Below, piece by piece: positions 50,123-57,883 of a DNA stretch of 64,000 bases. Made by a program: the position numbers and the translations under genes. The stretch is from contig NZ_SOCE01000001.1 in assembly GCF_004365175.1 (NCBI RefSeq), positions 1,723,154-1,787,153 of the forward strand, written 5' to 3'. The notes under the pieces are model-generated. The model did no database searches and was not told the origin of the DNA. It was given only the letters and a program-made list of their open reading frames with translations. Every line of letters starts with the position of its first letter. Within the stretch, counting starts at the first letter, position 1. This DNA comes from Kribbella voronezhensis (GTDB taxonomy: Bacteria; Actinomycetota; Actinomycetes; Propionibacteriales; Kribbellaceae).

Positions 50123-50742
50123 CAGCTCGGCGAGCCCGCCTGACGGACGTTGTCCGCCGAGTCCCTCGCCCCGTCGGCCACCTGGTGGGCCGCCGAGCGT
50201 CCGTCGTCGGCCACCTCGGTGGCTGCCTGGGAGGCCGACTGCTTGACGTTCTCGACCGCCTGCTGCGCCGGCTCCTGGAGATTCTCCTTCATTTCCTGGG
50301 CTACGTGCGCGGCCTCTTCCTTCAAGGGCGCGGCGGCTTCCATCGCCTTGTCCTTGGTGTCCTGGGCCAGCTCGCGTTCCTTGGTCGAAGGCGGCACCGC
50401 GGCGGCCGCGACCCAGCCGGCCGCGAAGGCGATCACGCCGGCCGCGAGCGGCGTACCGCGGGTCCGTGCCCGGGCCATGTCGGGTGCCGAACTGACCGCG
50501 TCACCGACCCTGCTGCCTGCGTCCTGCACGGTCGACACCGCCGATCCGGCCGTACTGCCGACCGATTCCGCCGAGCCCATCACGTGCTCCTTGAGCCGGT
50601 GGACGCCGCCGCGGGCGCGCTCCACCCGCCGCCCGACCACCCGGCTGGGACTGACCTTCTCAGTCAGCGCGTCCACATCACGCCCGACGTTGCGCCGGGT
50701 CTGCTCGATGCTGCGCTTCAGCTCTTCCGGGTCTTCAGCCAT
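50122..50742 (-). CDS. DUF3618-type membrane-associated protein
   Basis: A 206-residue protein from ATG 50740-50742 ([44 protein letters not shown]), the DUF3618 N-terminus. There is one membrane span (TPLAAGVIAFAAGWVAAAAV, ~115-135) and a long amphipathic, Ala/Glu/Lys-rich tail that should form helices along the membrane, like LEA-type proteins. Function unknown; the operon context points to envelope stress. The first 25 nt overlap the Holin-X gene. Confidence 0.85.
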   Translation of the reverse strand: MAEDPEELKRSIEQTRRNVGRDVDALTEKVSPSRVVGRRVERARGGVHRLKEHVMGSAESVGSTAGSAVSTVQDAGSRVGDAVSSAPDMARARTRGTPLAAGVIAFAAGWVAAAAVPPSTKERELAQDTKDKAMEAAAPLKEEAAHVAQEMKENLQEPAQQAVENVKQSASQAATEVADDGRSAAHQVADGARDSADNVRQAGSPS

Positions 50743-51143
50743 TTCGCGTCCTCCTTGAGTGATTCGACCGTCTGGTCGGGTTTCGGGCTGACCTCCTGCA
50801 GTTCCTTGCGTCCCCTCGCCGCCAGCACCGCGGCGACGATCGCCCAGAGAACGGCGACGATGAGGGCGGCCCAGATGAGATCCATCGCCTCGTCCAGGGC
50901 CCACATCACCGTGAGCGAGACGAACAGCGCCACCATCCAGCCCGCGAACGCCGCGCCGCCGAGCATGCCGGCGCCCTTACCGGCCTTCTTCGCCTCTGCC
51001 TGGAGTTCAGCCTTGGCCAGCGCGAGTTCCTGGCGGGTCAGCTGGCCCAGATCGTTGGTCAGCTGCGAGACCAGCTCACCGACCGATTCGTCCATCGACG
51101 CCCGATGCGGGCTGCTGCCGGGTGGTAATCCGTCGACGGTCAT
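50718..51143 (-). CDS. Holin-X family membrane protein
   Basis: A 141-residue protein with a helical start (SVGELVSQLTNDLGQLTRQELALAKAELQAEAKKAGKGAGML) and two membrane spans (GGAAFAGWMVALFVSLTVMWAL and IWAALIVAVLWAIVAAVLAA). This matches actinobacterial Holin-X (putative superfamily III holins), which usually stand outside phages beside DUF3618 genes. A holin role here is doubtful; it is probably an envelope protein. It lies one base after the gene at 51145 and overlaps DUF3618 by 25 nt. Confidence 0.87.
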   Translation of the reverse strand: MTVDGLPPGSSPHRASMDESVGELVSQLTNDLGQLTRQELALAKAELQAEAKKAGKGAGMLGGAAFAGWMVALFVSLTVMWALDEAMDLIWAALIVAVLWAIVAAVLAARGRKELQEVSPKPDQTVESLKEDAKWLKTRKS

Positions 51144-51144
51144 G

Positions 51145-51918
51145 TCACTGCACCTGTCCCGGCCCGAAGCGGGGCGTCACGGGAGCCCCCGGGTCCGGGT
51201 CGGGCGCTACCGGGGTGGGCATCGGAGGAGGCATCGTCTCCCCGGCCGGCTGAGTCGGGACCGGCGGAGGCGGGGTGGTCGTACCGACCGGCGCGGCGCC
51301 CATCGGAGCCGCCGGCGGCGGGACGAGATAGTCGCTGCCCTGCTGCCCGGGTGTGCTCAGGCCGTTCGGCGATGCCGGCCTGCCATACGAGCCGAAGTCG
51401 CTCTGCGTATCGGTGCTACCCGCTGCCAGCGCACGCGTCAGCCGGCCGGCGACGACACCGGCAGCCGCGGCCACCAGGAGGAAGGTGCCCGGCCTGCGGC
51501 GCGCGAAGCCGCGAACCTCGTCGAGCAGTTCACCAGGCTCGTGGTTCTGCAGGAAGTCCGCCGCCTGGTGGCTGAAGTCGGCGCCGTGATGCGCCAGCTG
51601 TGCGCCGAGCCCGGACTGGCCGTGCTGGGCCATCCCGCGGAGCTCGTCGCCCACCGAACGGAGGCTGTCGGCCGCCCGCTGCTTCTGCTGGCCGGCCTGA
51701 CCGACCAGTTCGTCCCGCGTCTGACTCGCCAGTCGCCGGGTCTGCTCGCGGGCATCCGACGTCACGTACGACGCCTTCTCCTTCACCGATTCCGCGACCT
51801 GGCGGGCCGCATCGGCCGAGGTCTCCTTCAGCTGCCCGGCTTCGTCCCGGGCTGTGCCGGTGACACCTTCGGTGGGCGGACTGTCGATATCCGCATGGTG
51901 GTTCGTCGTGGGCGACAT
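51145..51918 (-). CDS. Late-embryogenesis-like amphipathic membrane protein
   Basis: A 257-residue protein from ATG 51916-51918 (MSPTTNHHADIDSPPTEGVTGTARDEAGQLKETSADAARQVAESVKEKASYVTSDAREQTRRLASQ), with a long helical stretch of Ala/Gln/Glu/Lys repeats like LEA-group proteins. A membrane span follows (FLLVAAAAGVVAGRLTRAL), then a Pro/Gly/Thr-rich tail. GGGAG stands eight bases before the ATG. First gene of the operon with Holin-X, DUF3618 and YihY; together they suggest protection of the membrane under drying or osmotic stress. Confidence 0.8.
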   Translation of the reverse strand: MSPTTNHHADIDSPPTEGVTGTARDEAGQLKETSADAARQVAESVKEKASYVTSDAREQTRRLASQTRDELVGQAGQQKQRAADSLRSVGDELRGMAQHGQSGLGAQLAHHGADFSHQAADFLQNHEPGELLDEVRGFARRRPGTFLLVAAAAGVVAGRLTRALAAGSTDTQSDFGSYGRPASPNGLSTPGQQGSDYLVPPPAAPMGAAPVGTTTPPPPVPTQPAGETMPPPMPTPVAPDPDPGAPVTPRFGPGQVQ

Positions 51919-52198
51919 GCAACTACTCCCTTCAGGAGCTGTAGTTGACGTCGCGAGACAACAGCCGGGTCCGCGCAATCAGCTGGACGGCTGGGGAATC
52001 TGCGGGTGGCCCGCCGGGAACGGCGAGGGCCGCGACAACTGTGCCTCGCGACTGGAACGAGAGGAATGAAGTGGCACACTTCCGTACCACCGCCGAAATC
52101 TGAGGGGCCTGTACCCCTAGGCAAACAGGCCTGTCAGCTCATCGGTGTCAGTTCGTTCCGATCGTCAAGCAACGAAGGGTTGTCGCCCCCGTCCCGGT
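51919..52198. other. 280-nt intergenic region upstream of the envelope operon
   Basis: No gene is seen here. It should hold the operon promoter. Toward the far end AGGGG (52101) and CCCCT (52113) form a short hairpin, and ACAGGCCTGT (52128-52137) is a perfect 10-bp palindrome. A minus-strand GGGTAC box lies at 52111-52116 without a matching -35. Confidence 0.4.
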
Positions 52199-52585
52199 TC
52201 AGCCGGCGATCGCGTAGAGAGAGGTCGCGCGGCCGGCCGCCGTACCCAGGTGCGGATCCGGATCGAGGAGACGGATGCAGGTGCCGGTGCGGTCGGCGAA
52301 GACGGCGTACCGGCCCAGGGAACTGGTGATCGGAGCGATCAGCCAATCGAGGTCGGAATGTGCCTCGAAGAAGGTGTCCACGTCGCCGACGTCGTACACA
52401 CCACCGCAGCCCAGCGCGGCTTCAGCAGGGTCGCGGACGAGCACGATTGTCGCCTCGCCACGCGGTGGCGCGAGCAACGCGGTGTCGTCATCGGGCCAGG
52501 CGACCGGGTCGAGGCCGAGGGTGCGGTAGTAGTCGACACTGGCCTCCAGGTGTTCGACCGGACGGCATTCGAACAGCAACTTCAT
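52199..52585 (-). CDS. VOC-superfamily protein
   Basis: A 128-residue protein, MKLLFECRPVEHLEASVDYYRTLGLDPVAWPDDDTALLAPPRGEATIVLV, with the VOC fold. The second half, VGDVDTFFEAHSDLDWLIAPITSSLGRYAVFADRTGTCIRLLDPD, has the partner motif. No full metal triad is clear, so it may be a binding protein and not an enzyme. ATG overlaps the stop of the Hsp18 regulator by 4 nt: last gene of the hsp20 operon. Confidence 0.8.
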   Translation of the reverse strand: MKLLFECRPVEHLEASVDYYRTLGLDPVAWPDDDTALLAPPRGEATIVLVRDPAEAALGCGGVYDVGDVDTFFEAHSDLDWLIAPITSSLGRYAVFADRTGTCIRLLDPDPHLGTAAGRATSLYAIAG

Positions 52586-53304
52586 CGCTTTCCCTCCTGC
52601 TTGGTCTGCTCGGCCGGTTCCTGACCCGGTCGGCGCCGGCCCGCCTCTCGTACGGCGAGAGTCCGGGCGCCGATGTCCGAGATGCGGTCCGCCAAGGCCG
52701 GGTGATCACGGGTGAGCTGTACGCCGGCTGCCGCGAGCGGGCCGAGCAGCGCGGCGGAGTCGTTCTGGCCCAAGGCGTCATGGACCCGATCGACGCTGGC
52801 CTGCGCGGGACTGTCGAGATCGGCCAGCGAGGCCACCTGCCCGGCGAGCCGGCGCAGGTCGGCCGCGTTCTCCCTCGCCCAGACGGCCACCGCCCGGTCG
52901 CTGGCCCGCTGCTCCCGCGCGGCCTGGACCCGCTGCTCGCCGTTCATCGTCGGATCGGCGGCATTCGGGCTGATCCTCAGATACCGGCGCTCGGCCGCCT
53001 GCCTGCTGGCCACGCCGAGCGCCGGCGCGAGCTGGGCCCAGCTGACCCCGCCGGCTCGCGCGGCGTCGATCAGCCGGGGCTCCCACTGGCTCAGCTGCTC
53101 CCGCACCTCGCGGAGCCGGACGAGGGCATCGAGCACCTCGGCCGGGTCCCTGTCGTCGAGGCCGGCCAGCACATCAACGAGGAACGCCACAGCGGCGCCG
53201 GCGTCGATGTCGGCGCCGGTCTCAGCGTCTGTCTCGGGGCCGGTCTCGGCGCCTGTCTCTGGGCCGCTCTCGTCCAGCTGGTTCGGGTTCGCGGTCTCAG
53301 CCAT
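52582..53304 (-). CDS. HSP18-regulator-like transcription factor
   Basis: A 240-residue protein with an acidic low-complexity start, a helical part (VDVLAGLDDRDPAEVLDALVRLREVREQLSQWEPRLIDAARAGG) and a helix-turn-helix VSWAQLAPALGVASRQAAERRYLRIS near residue 105. The C-terminal region (RASDRAVAVWARENAADLRRLAGQV) is helical. It matches the protein annotated in actinobacteria as the HSP18 transcriptional regulator. It is the second gene of the hsp20 operon, 46 nt after it, and probably acts at the palindrome upstream of hsp20. Confidence 0.78.
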   Translation of the reverse strand: MAETANPNQLDESGPETGAETGPETDAETGADIDAGAAVAFLVDVLAGLDDRDPAEVLDALVRLREVREQLSQWEPRLIDAARAGGVSWAQLAPALGVASRQAAERRYLRISPNAADPTMNGEQRVQAAREQRASDRAVAVWARENAADLRRLAGQVASLADLDSPAQASVDRVHDALGQNDSAALLGPLAAAGVQLTRDHPALADRISDIGARTLAVREAGRRRPGQEPAEQTKQEGKR

Positions 53305-53350
53305 GTCCAGGTCCTCGGGTCGGAGTGGCCGCAGGCATCGCGGCCGCGGC

Positions 53351-53794
53351 TCAGGCGTCGATCTGCTGCTGCTCCGACGACGCGCCGCCGATACTGATCT
53401 TGCGGGGTTTCGCCTGCGCGGCGACCGGGATCCTCACGGTCAGTACGCCGTTGTCGTACGCCGCCTCGATCCGGTCCGCGTCCAGGGTGTCGCCCAGGAA
53501 CAACTGCCGGGAGAAGACGCCCAGCGGGCGCTCGGCCACCTGCATCTCCACGCCCTCGGCGACCGCGGCCGGCCGGCGCTCGGCCTTCACCGTCAACACG
53601 TTCCGCTCGACGTCCAGGTCGATGGCCTCGGCCGGCACACCCGGCAGATCGAAGACCACGACGAATTCGTCGCCCGACCGGTAGGCGTCCATCGGCATCG
53701 GGTTCGGCTTGGACCAGGTGCCGGCGCTCGTACCGCCGGTCATCAACTGGGCCAGCCGGTCGAACTCACGGAACGGGTCAGTGCGCATCAACAT
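53351..53794 (-). CDS. Small heat-shock protein Hsp20/Hsp18
   Basis: A 147-residue small chaperone, MLMRTDPFREFDRLAQLM, with the alpha-crystallin domain (~residues 35-125): MDAYRSGDEFVVVFDLPGVPAEAIDLDVERNVLTVKAERRP and the GVLTVRIPV motif that swaps between subunits. It should hold unfolding proteins under heat. A palindrome of the RheA type lies 58 nt upstream and a TATA-like -10 between. Heads the operon with its regulator and a VOC gene. Confidence 0.92.
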   Translation of the reverse strand: MLMRTDPFREFDRLAQLMTGGTSAGTWSKPNPMPMDAYRSGDEFVVVFDLPGVPAEAIDLDVERNVLTVKAERRPAAVAEGVEMQVAERPLGVFSRQLFLGDTLDADRIEAAYDNGVLTVRIPVAAQAKPRKISIGGASSEQQQIDA

Positions 53795-53852
53795 CGTTCC
53801 ACCTCCAGACCATTCGACTTGTCGGTGTCAACACGCAGCAGTTTTATACCCC

Positions 53853-53869
53853 GTCATCGATTCGATGAC
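53853..53869. promoter_or_regulatory. RheA-type heat-shock operator before hsp20
   Basis: GTCATCGATTCGATGAC is a perfect 17-bp palindrome. Read as CGTCATC-N5-GATGACA it differs at one base from TGTCATC-N5-GATGACA, which I recall as the RheA site of Streptomyces albus. It overlaps the spacer upstream of a GGGTATAAAA -10 region on the minus strand. A further GATGACA half-site is at 53890-53896. Confidence 0.72.
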
Positions 53870-53907
53870 AAGTCCTCTGTCGTCACCTTGATGACACCGT
53901 GTCGCGC

Positions 53908-54381
53908 TCAGAGGTCCTGGTCCAGCCAGACCCGGTCCCGCAGCGGAATACCGTCGATGACGATCCCCTCGGGATACCCCTCAGCGGGCCCGAACACGTC
54001 CCGCTCGACCTTCAACAGCCGGAATCCCTGGCGCTGGTAGAAACGAAGATTGCCGGTGTCAGCCGAGGCCGTGGACACCGTGATCCGGCGTACACCACGC
54101 TCGCGGCAGCGCCGAAGCGCGGCCGCCACGAGTGCGCGGCCGACCCCAGTACCACGGTGCGTCTCGGCCACCGCCAAGCTCTTCAGCTCGGCCTCGTCAC
54201 CGTCGCCGACCAGCTGCAGATGCCCGACGACCTCACCGCCGTCGTCGGCCACGAGGATGTCACCGAGACCGAGGTACGCATCGATCCCCTGCTCGGAGTC
54301 GTCAGCCTCGCGAAAGAGCGGCCGCAGCACCTCCCGATCCCCCTCGAAGAGCCGAATGCGCGGTTCGCGGGCGGGCGTCAT
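53908..54381 (-). CDS. GNAT-family N-acetyltransferase
   Basis: A 157-residue acetyltransferase with acetyl-CoA motif SLAVAETHRGTGVGRALVAAALRRCRERG (~residues 68-96) and the ending FYQRQGFRLLKVERDVFG. Acceptor unknown. ATG overlaps the TetR stop by 4 nt, so the two are one operon and the TetR protein probably controls it along with itself. Confidence 0.85.
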   Translation of the reverse strand: MTPAREPRIRLFEGDREVLRPLFREADDSEQGIDAYLGLGDILVADDGGEVVGHLQLVGDGDEAELKSLAVAETHRGTGVGRALVAAALRRCRERGVRRITVSTASADTGNLRFYQRQGFRLLKVERDVFGPAEGYPEGIVIDGIPLRDRVWLDQDL

Positions 54382-54998
54382 CGCACACCACCGGTGGAGC
54401 TGAGGCTGCGGAGGTGGTCGATCATGGTGTTGACAGCGGTCCGGAGCGGCGCCGGATCCCGACGAATCTGACTGAGCAGCAGACCACCCTGTACTGCGGC
54501 CAGCAGGGCAACCGCCAGTTCGCCGGGGTCGGCGTCCGCGGCGAGTTCGCCGCGGTCCTGCATCCGCTCCAAGCCGCTACGCAGTAGCCCTTCCCACGAC
54601 TCGAAAGCGCTGGCCAGCTGGACCCGCGCCACCGGATCGGCCTCGGACAGGTCGCTCGCGAGCGAGCCCAGCGGGCAGCCGCCGACACACTGCACCTTGG
54701 TCAGGAGGCCGATCATCAGGTCCCGCCAGTCGCCCAGACCCTCGAGGTCGTCCAGCCGGTCGAGGCCCTCGTGCTGGATGCCCATCACCTGCCCGGCCTG
54801 GTGATCGACCACGGCGAGAACCAGCGCGTCCTTGCCCGGGAAGTAGTGGTAGAGCTGCGACGGACTGACGCCGGCGGTGACCTGGATGTCCTCGATCGTC
54901 GTCCGGGCGACCCCCTGCTCCAGCATCAGCCGCGCTGCGGCCTGCACGATCCGATCACGCGTCACCTGCCCTTTGCGGGTCAACCTGTCCGTCGCCAT
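54378..54998 (-). CDS. TetR/AcrR-family regulator
   Basis: A 206-residue repressor from ATG 54996-54998 (MATDRLTRKGQVTRDRIVQAAARLMLEQGVARTTIEDIQVTAGVSPSQLYHYFPGKDALVLAVV), the classic TetR helix-turn-helix. The ligand domain includes VQCVGGCPLGSLASDL with a Cys pair, as in the YxaF/LmrA group that responds to flavonoids or drugs. Two tandem inverted repeats upstream are its probable operators. Coupled to the GNAT gene. Confidence 0.9.
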   Translation of the reverse strand: MATDRLTRKGQVTRDRIVQAAARLMLEQGVARTTIEDIQVTAGVSPSQLYHYFPGKDALVLAVVDHQAGQVMGIQHEGLDRLDDLEGLGDWRDLMIGLLTKVQCVGGCPLGSLASDLSEADPVARVQLASAFESWEGLLRSGLERMQDRGELAADADPGELAVALLAAVQGGLLLSQIRRDPAPLRTAVNTMIDHLRSLSSTGGVR

Positions 54999-55020
54999 GG
55001 TTCGAGGGTACACAAAATTT

Positions 55021-55036
55021 TGGAGTTGATACTCCA
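55021..55036. promoter_or_regulatory. TetR operator 1
   Basis: TGGAGTTGATACTCCA: perfect 6-bp arms TGGAGT/ACTCCA. It lies 22 nt before the TetR start in an AT-rich patch (AAAATTTT precedes it). Paired with the copy at 55055. Confidence 0.72.
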
Positions 55037-55054
55037 TTTTTGGATCCGCAGGAT

Positions 55055-55070
55055 TGGAGCATCTACTCCA
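55055..55070. promoter_or_regulatory. TetR operator 2
   Basis: TGGAGCATCTACTCCA repeats the TGGAG-N6-CTCCA arms of operator 1, with centres 34 bp apart. Two sites at this spacing suit cooperative TetR binding. The next 137 bases up to the gene at 55208 hold nothing I recognise. Confidence 0.68.
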
Positions 55071-55207
55071 GAGCTACCGATGGGACAGTGAAATCCCTCG
55101 CCCACCACCTGCGAACGACCATCCACACCGGCCTCACCTGCAGCTACGACCCAGGCCCCACCGAGAGTCCACACTGGATTCTCGACTGAGGCTCACCCAG
55201 CGACGCC

Positions 55208-55834
55208 CTAAGCAGCGCCTGCCTGCCGTTGACCAGTGCGGAAGAAGGCGAGCACATCGTCTGGGGTGGGGAGGTCGGCCATGGGGCGCGTGGCCCCGAA
55301 GGGGGCGTTCCAGAAGTCGCCGGTGCGCGGGCTCCATGGGCCGACGTACGCGTACGGCTCGGGGATGGCGTCGTCGCCCGGTGAGACGCCGTAGTTGATC
55401 TCGTCCAGCGTGATGGCGACATCGAAATGCTCCGGCCACAGGACCGGGGTGGCGTCGGGGTCGAGGGCGCGCAAGGCGGCGTCACCGCGGGCGAAGGCGT
55501 CGGCGATGAGGCGCGCCGCCGCCGGGTCGAGCTCGATCCGGGAGTCCGGCGCGATCTTCGGGCCACCGGAGTAGACGTCGTCCAATCGGGTCGCCTCGAC
55601 GCCGGCCTGCTTCGCGCGCTCGGCAAAGGTCCCGCCGGAGAGCTCGAACGACCCACCCGGTACGACGAGCAGGTCGCCGACCACGCTGAGGTCGGGCGCC
55701 GTGACCGTCGCGAACCCACCCGGTACGACGCGTAGCCGGATTCCACCACCGAGGCGGTGCTGCGGGCCGGCCAAAATCAGCTCGGCCACCCCGTGCAGAG
55801 CTCGTCGCGTGCTCACCAGTTTCTGTTCGTCCAT
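55208..55834 (-). CDS. Conserved protein of unknown function
   Basis: A 208-residue protein, MDEQKLVSTRRALHGVAELILAGPQHRLGGGIRLRVVPGGFATVTAPDLSVVGDLLVVPGG. Segments TLDEINYGVSPGDDAIPEPYAYVGPW and FWNAPFGATRPM are strongly patterned and recur, as far as I know, in actinobacterial proteins without assigned function. No catalytic motif is clear. It has no membrane span. It diverges from the Rieske-ThDP gene across an 88-nt region with a palindrome. Confidence 0.75.
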   Translation of the reverse strand: MDEQKLVSTRRALHGVAELILAGPQHRLGGGIRLRVVPGGFATVTAPDLSVVGDLLVVPGGSFELSGGTFAERAKQAGVEATRLDDVYSGGPKIAPDSRIELDPAAARLIADAFARGDAALRALDPDATPVLWPEHFDVAITLDEINYGVSPGDDAIPEPYAYVGPWSPRTGDFWNAPFGATRPMADLPTPDDVLAFFRTGQRQAGAA

Positions 55835-55887
55835 GGTTCTGAGTCTCCTCGTGTAACGCCCGGCGCCCTGACGGCACTGATCCTTCA

Positions 55888-55901
55888 GACACGTTCGTGT
55901 C
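55888..55901. promoter_or_regulatory. Palindrome in the divergent region of the Rieske-ThDP gene
   Basis: GACACG and CGTGTC flank TT in perfect symmetry. In addition GTAACGCC (55853-55860) and GGCGTTAC (55915-55922) form an 8-bp inverted repeat around the whole region, the second directly abutting the ATG. Regulators unknown. Confidence 0.45.
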
Positions 55902-55922
55902 GCCGAGGTGGGGAGGCGTTAC

Positions 55923-57854
55923 ATGGCCGAGGACGGCTGGCATCGGGTCGAACCCGTCGACGTACCGGAGGACGGCCGGGTTCGCAGTGTGGTCGTGGAC
56001 GGCCGGAGCGTCGCTCTGGCGCGCTGCGGGGCCCGGCTGGGAGCACTGGACAACCACTGTCCACACCAAGGCGGCCCGCTCGGGGAGGGCTCGATCGAGA
56101 AGGGTCTGCTGCGCTGCCCTTGGCACGGGTACGACTACGACCCGATCACCGGACAACCGCCCGAGGGGTTCTCCGACGGGGTGACCGCCTATCCCGTCGA
56201 CGAACGAGCCGATGGGGTCTACGTCCGGCTTCCCGGCGTACCGGAGGAGGTGCGGACGGTGTCGGACGTGCTGGTCGAGACGTTGGTTGCCCATGGCATC
56301 AGTCATGTCTTCGGGATGGTCGGGCATTCCAACCTCGGGTTCGCCGAGGCGATGCGTCGCGCGGAGGAGCGTGGCGAACTCACCTACATCGGCATCCGGC
56401 ACGAGGGTGCCGCGGCCTTCGCGGCCGGCGCCTACGGCAAACTCACCGGCCGTCCCGCCGCCTGCTTCGCCATCGCCGGCCCCGGTTCCACCAACCTGCT
56501 GACCGGCCTGTACGACGCCAAGCTCGACGGCTCCCCCGTTCTCGCCGTCTCCGGCCAGGTCCCGTCCAAGGTGCTCGGTCGCGGCGCGTTCCAGGACCTC
56601 GATCTCACCGCGGTCTTCAAGGACGTGGCGGTCTCGAGCACCGCGATCCAGGCCGGCAGCGACCACGCCGAGCTGGCCGGTCTCGCGGTGAAGCACGCGA
56701 TCGACGGCCGGGGCGTGGCTCATCTGGTGCTGCCGGACGAGGTCCAGGTGCTGCCCTCGGACTCTCCCGCGGCAACGCCTCGCGGACGGCTGTCGGCCCG
56801 CCGGATCCGTCCGGACGAGGACGCGTTGACACGGGCCGCAACGCTGATCCGCGACGCCCGCAGGCCGGTGATGATCGTCGGCCACGGCGCGCGCGGAGCA
56901 GAAGCCGAAGTACGCCTGCTCGCCGAGCACCTCAACGCTCCGGTGCTGACCACCTTCAAGGCCAAGGGGCTCGTACCGGACACACATCCGCTCGGCGCCG
57001 GAGTCCTCGGTCGCAGCGGAACGCCGGTGGCCAGCTGGCTGATGAACGAGTCCGACCTGCTCCTCGTCGTCGGCGCCTCGTTCTCCAACCACACCGGCAT
57101 CGCGGCGTACAAGCAGATCGTGCAGCTCGACGACGACCACGCCGCGATCGGCCGGTTCGACGCCGTCACGGTGGACGTGCTCGGCGACGCGGCACTCAGC
57201 CTCACCGCCCTGATCGACCGGCTGCCGGAGACGAAGGCCACGGATCAACGTCTCGACGTCGCCGAGCGCTGGGCGATCTGGCGGGCGGAGAAGGCGCGAC
57301 GGGTGAACGACGACCGCGGTCGCGGTGTCTCGGCGGCCGCCGTCTTCGACGTACTCTCCCGGCACCTGCCCGCTGACGCGGTCGTGACTGTTGACGTCGG
57401 CAACCATGCCTACTCGCTGGGCCGGTATCTGGAGTCGAAAGGCCAACCGGTGTTGATGTCCGGCTACCTCGGCTCGATCGGCTTCGGTTATCCGGCGGCA
57501 CTGGGCGCCTGGGCGGCAGCACCCGGCCGCCCGATCGTCGCGGTCACCGGCGACGGTGGCTTCGGCCAGTACGCCGCCGAGCTGACCACCGCGGTGAAGT
57601 ACGGCATCGGCATCAAGCACGTGCTGCTGAACAACAACGCACTCGGCAAGATCAGCAAGGAACAACTGGCCGCCGACTATCCCGTCTGGCACACCTCACT
57701 CGTCAACCCCGACTGGGCGCAGTACGCCCGTCTCTGCGGCGCGACCGGACTGCGGGTCGACCGCCGCGAAGACCTCGAGGCGGCGATGACCGAACTGTTC
57801 GCGACCGACGGCCCTGTCCTGCTCTGCATCGAGCAGGACGCCGAACTGCTGTGA
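55923..57854 (+). CDS. Rieske [2Fe-2S] domain fused to a ThDP-dependent enzyme (pyruvate oxidase/acetolactate synthase-like)
   Basis: A 643-residue fusion. Residues 1-103 are a Rieske domain: Cys46-Pro-His48 (DNHCPHQGG) and Cys65-Pro-Trp-His68 (CPWHGYDYD). From about 110 comes a complete ThDP enzyme: the PYR domain with the catalytic Glu in IRHEGAAAFAAGAY, a central domain (DEDALTRAATLIRDARRPVMIVGHGA), and the PP domain with the GDGGFGQ...NNNALGK motif that binds Mg-ThDP. The Rieske part suggests electron transfer from the decarboxylation intermediate to or from a redox partner. ATG 55923 preferred over GTG 55908. The flavodoxin-like gene follows after 29 nt. Confidence 0.88.
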   Translation: MAEDGWHRVEPVDVPEDGRVRSVVVDGRSVALARCGARLGALDNHCPHQGGPLGEGSIEKGLLRCPWHGYDYDPITGQPPEGFSDGVTAYPVDERADGVYVRLPGVPEEVRTVSDVLVETLVAHGISHVFGMVGHSNLGFAEAMRRAEERGELTYIGIRHEGAAAFAAGAYGKLTGRPAACFAIAGPGSTNLLTGLYDAKLDGSPVLAVSGQVPSKVLGRGAFQDLDLTAVFKDVAVSSTAIQAGSDHAELAGLAVKHAIDGRGVAHLVLPDEVQVLPSDSPAATPRGRLSARRIRPDEDALTRAATLIRDARRPVMIVGHGARGAEAEVRLLAEHLNAPVLTTFKAKGLVPDTHPLGAGVLGRSGTPVASWLMNESDLLLVVGASFSNHTGIAAYKQIVQLDDDHAAIGRFDAVTVDVLGDAALSLTALIDRLPETKATDQRLDVAERWAIWRAEKARRVNDDRGRGVSAAAVFDVLSRHLPADAVVTVDVGNHAYSLGRYLESKGQPVLMSGYLGSIGFGYPAALGAWAAAPGRPIVAVTGDGGFGQYAAELTTAVKYGIGIKHVLLNNNALGKISKEQLAADYPVWHTSLVNPDWAQYARLCGATGLRVDRREDLEAAMTELFATDGPVLLCIEQDAELL

Positions 57855-57883
57855 ATCCCCTGACCCACAAGGAGAAAACCGCA

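Noticed and set aside
50718..51143. Prophage remnant suggested by a holin-like gene
   Set aside because: Holin-X proteins are common outside phages, and no other phage gene is nearby.
54980..55174. A 64-codon minus-strand frame upstream of the TetR gene
   Set aside because: It runs across both TetR operators and has no ribosome site; the region is better read as promoter.
55482..57692. A 736-codon minus-strand open frame opposite the Rieske-ThDP gene
   Set aside because: The sequence is Arg/Asp/Val-rich antisense text without motifs; the plus-strand gene is clearly coding.
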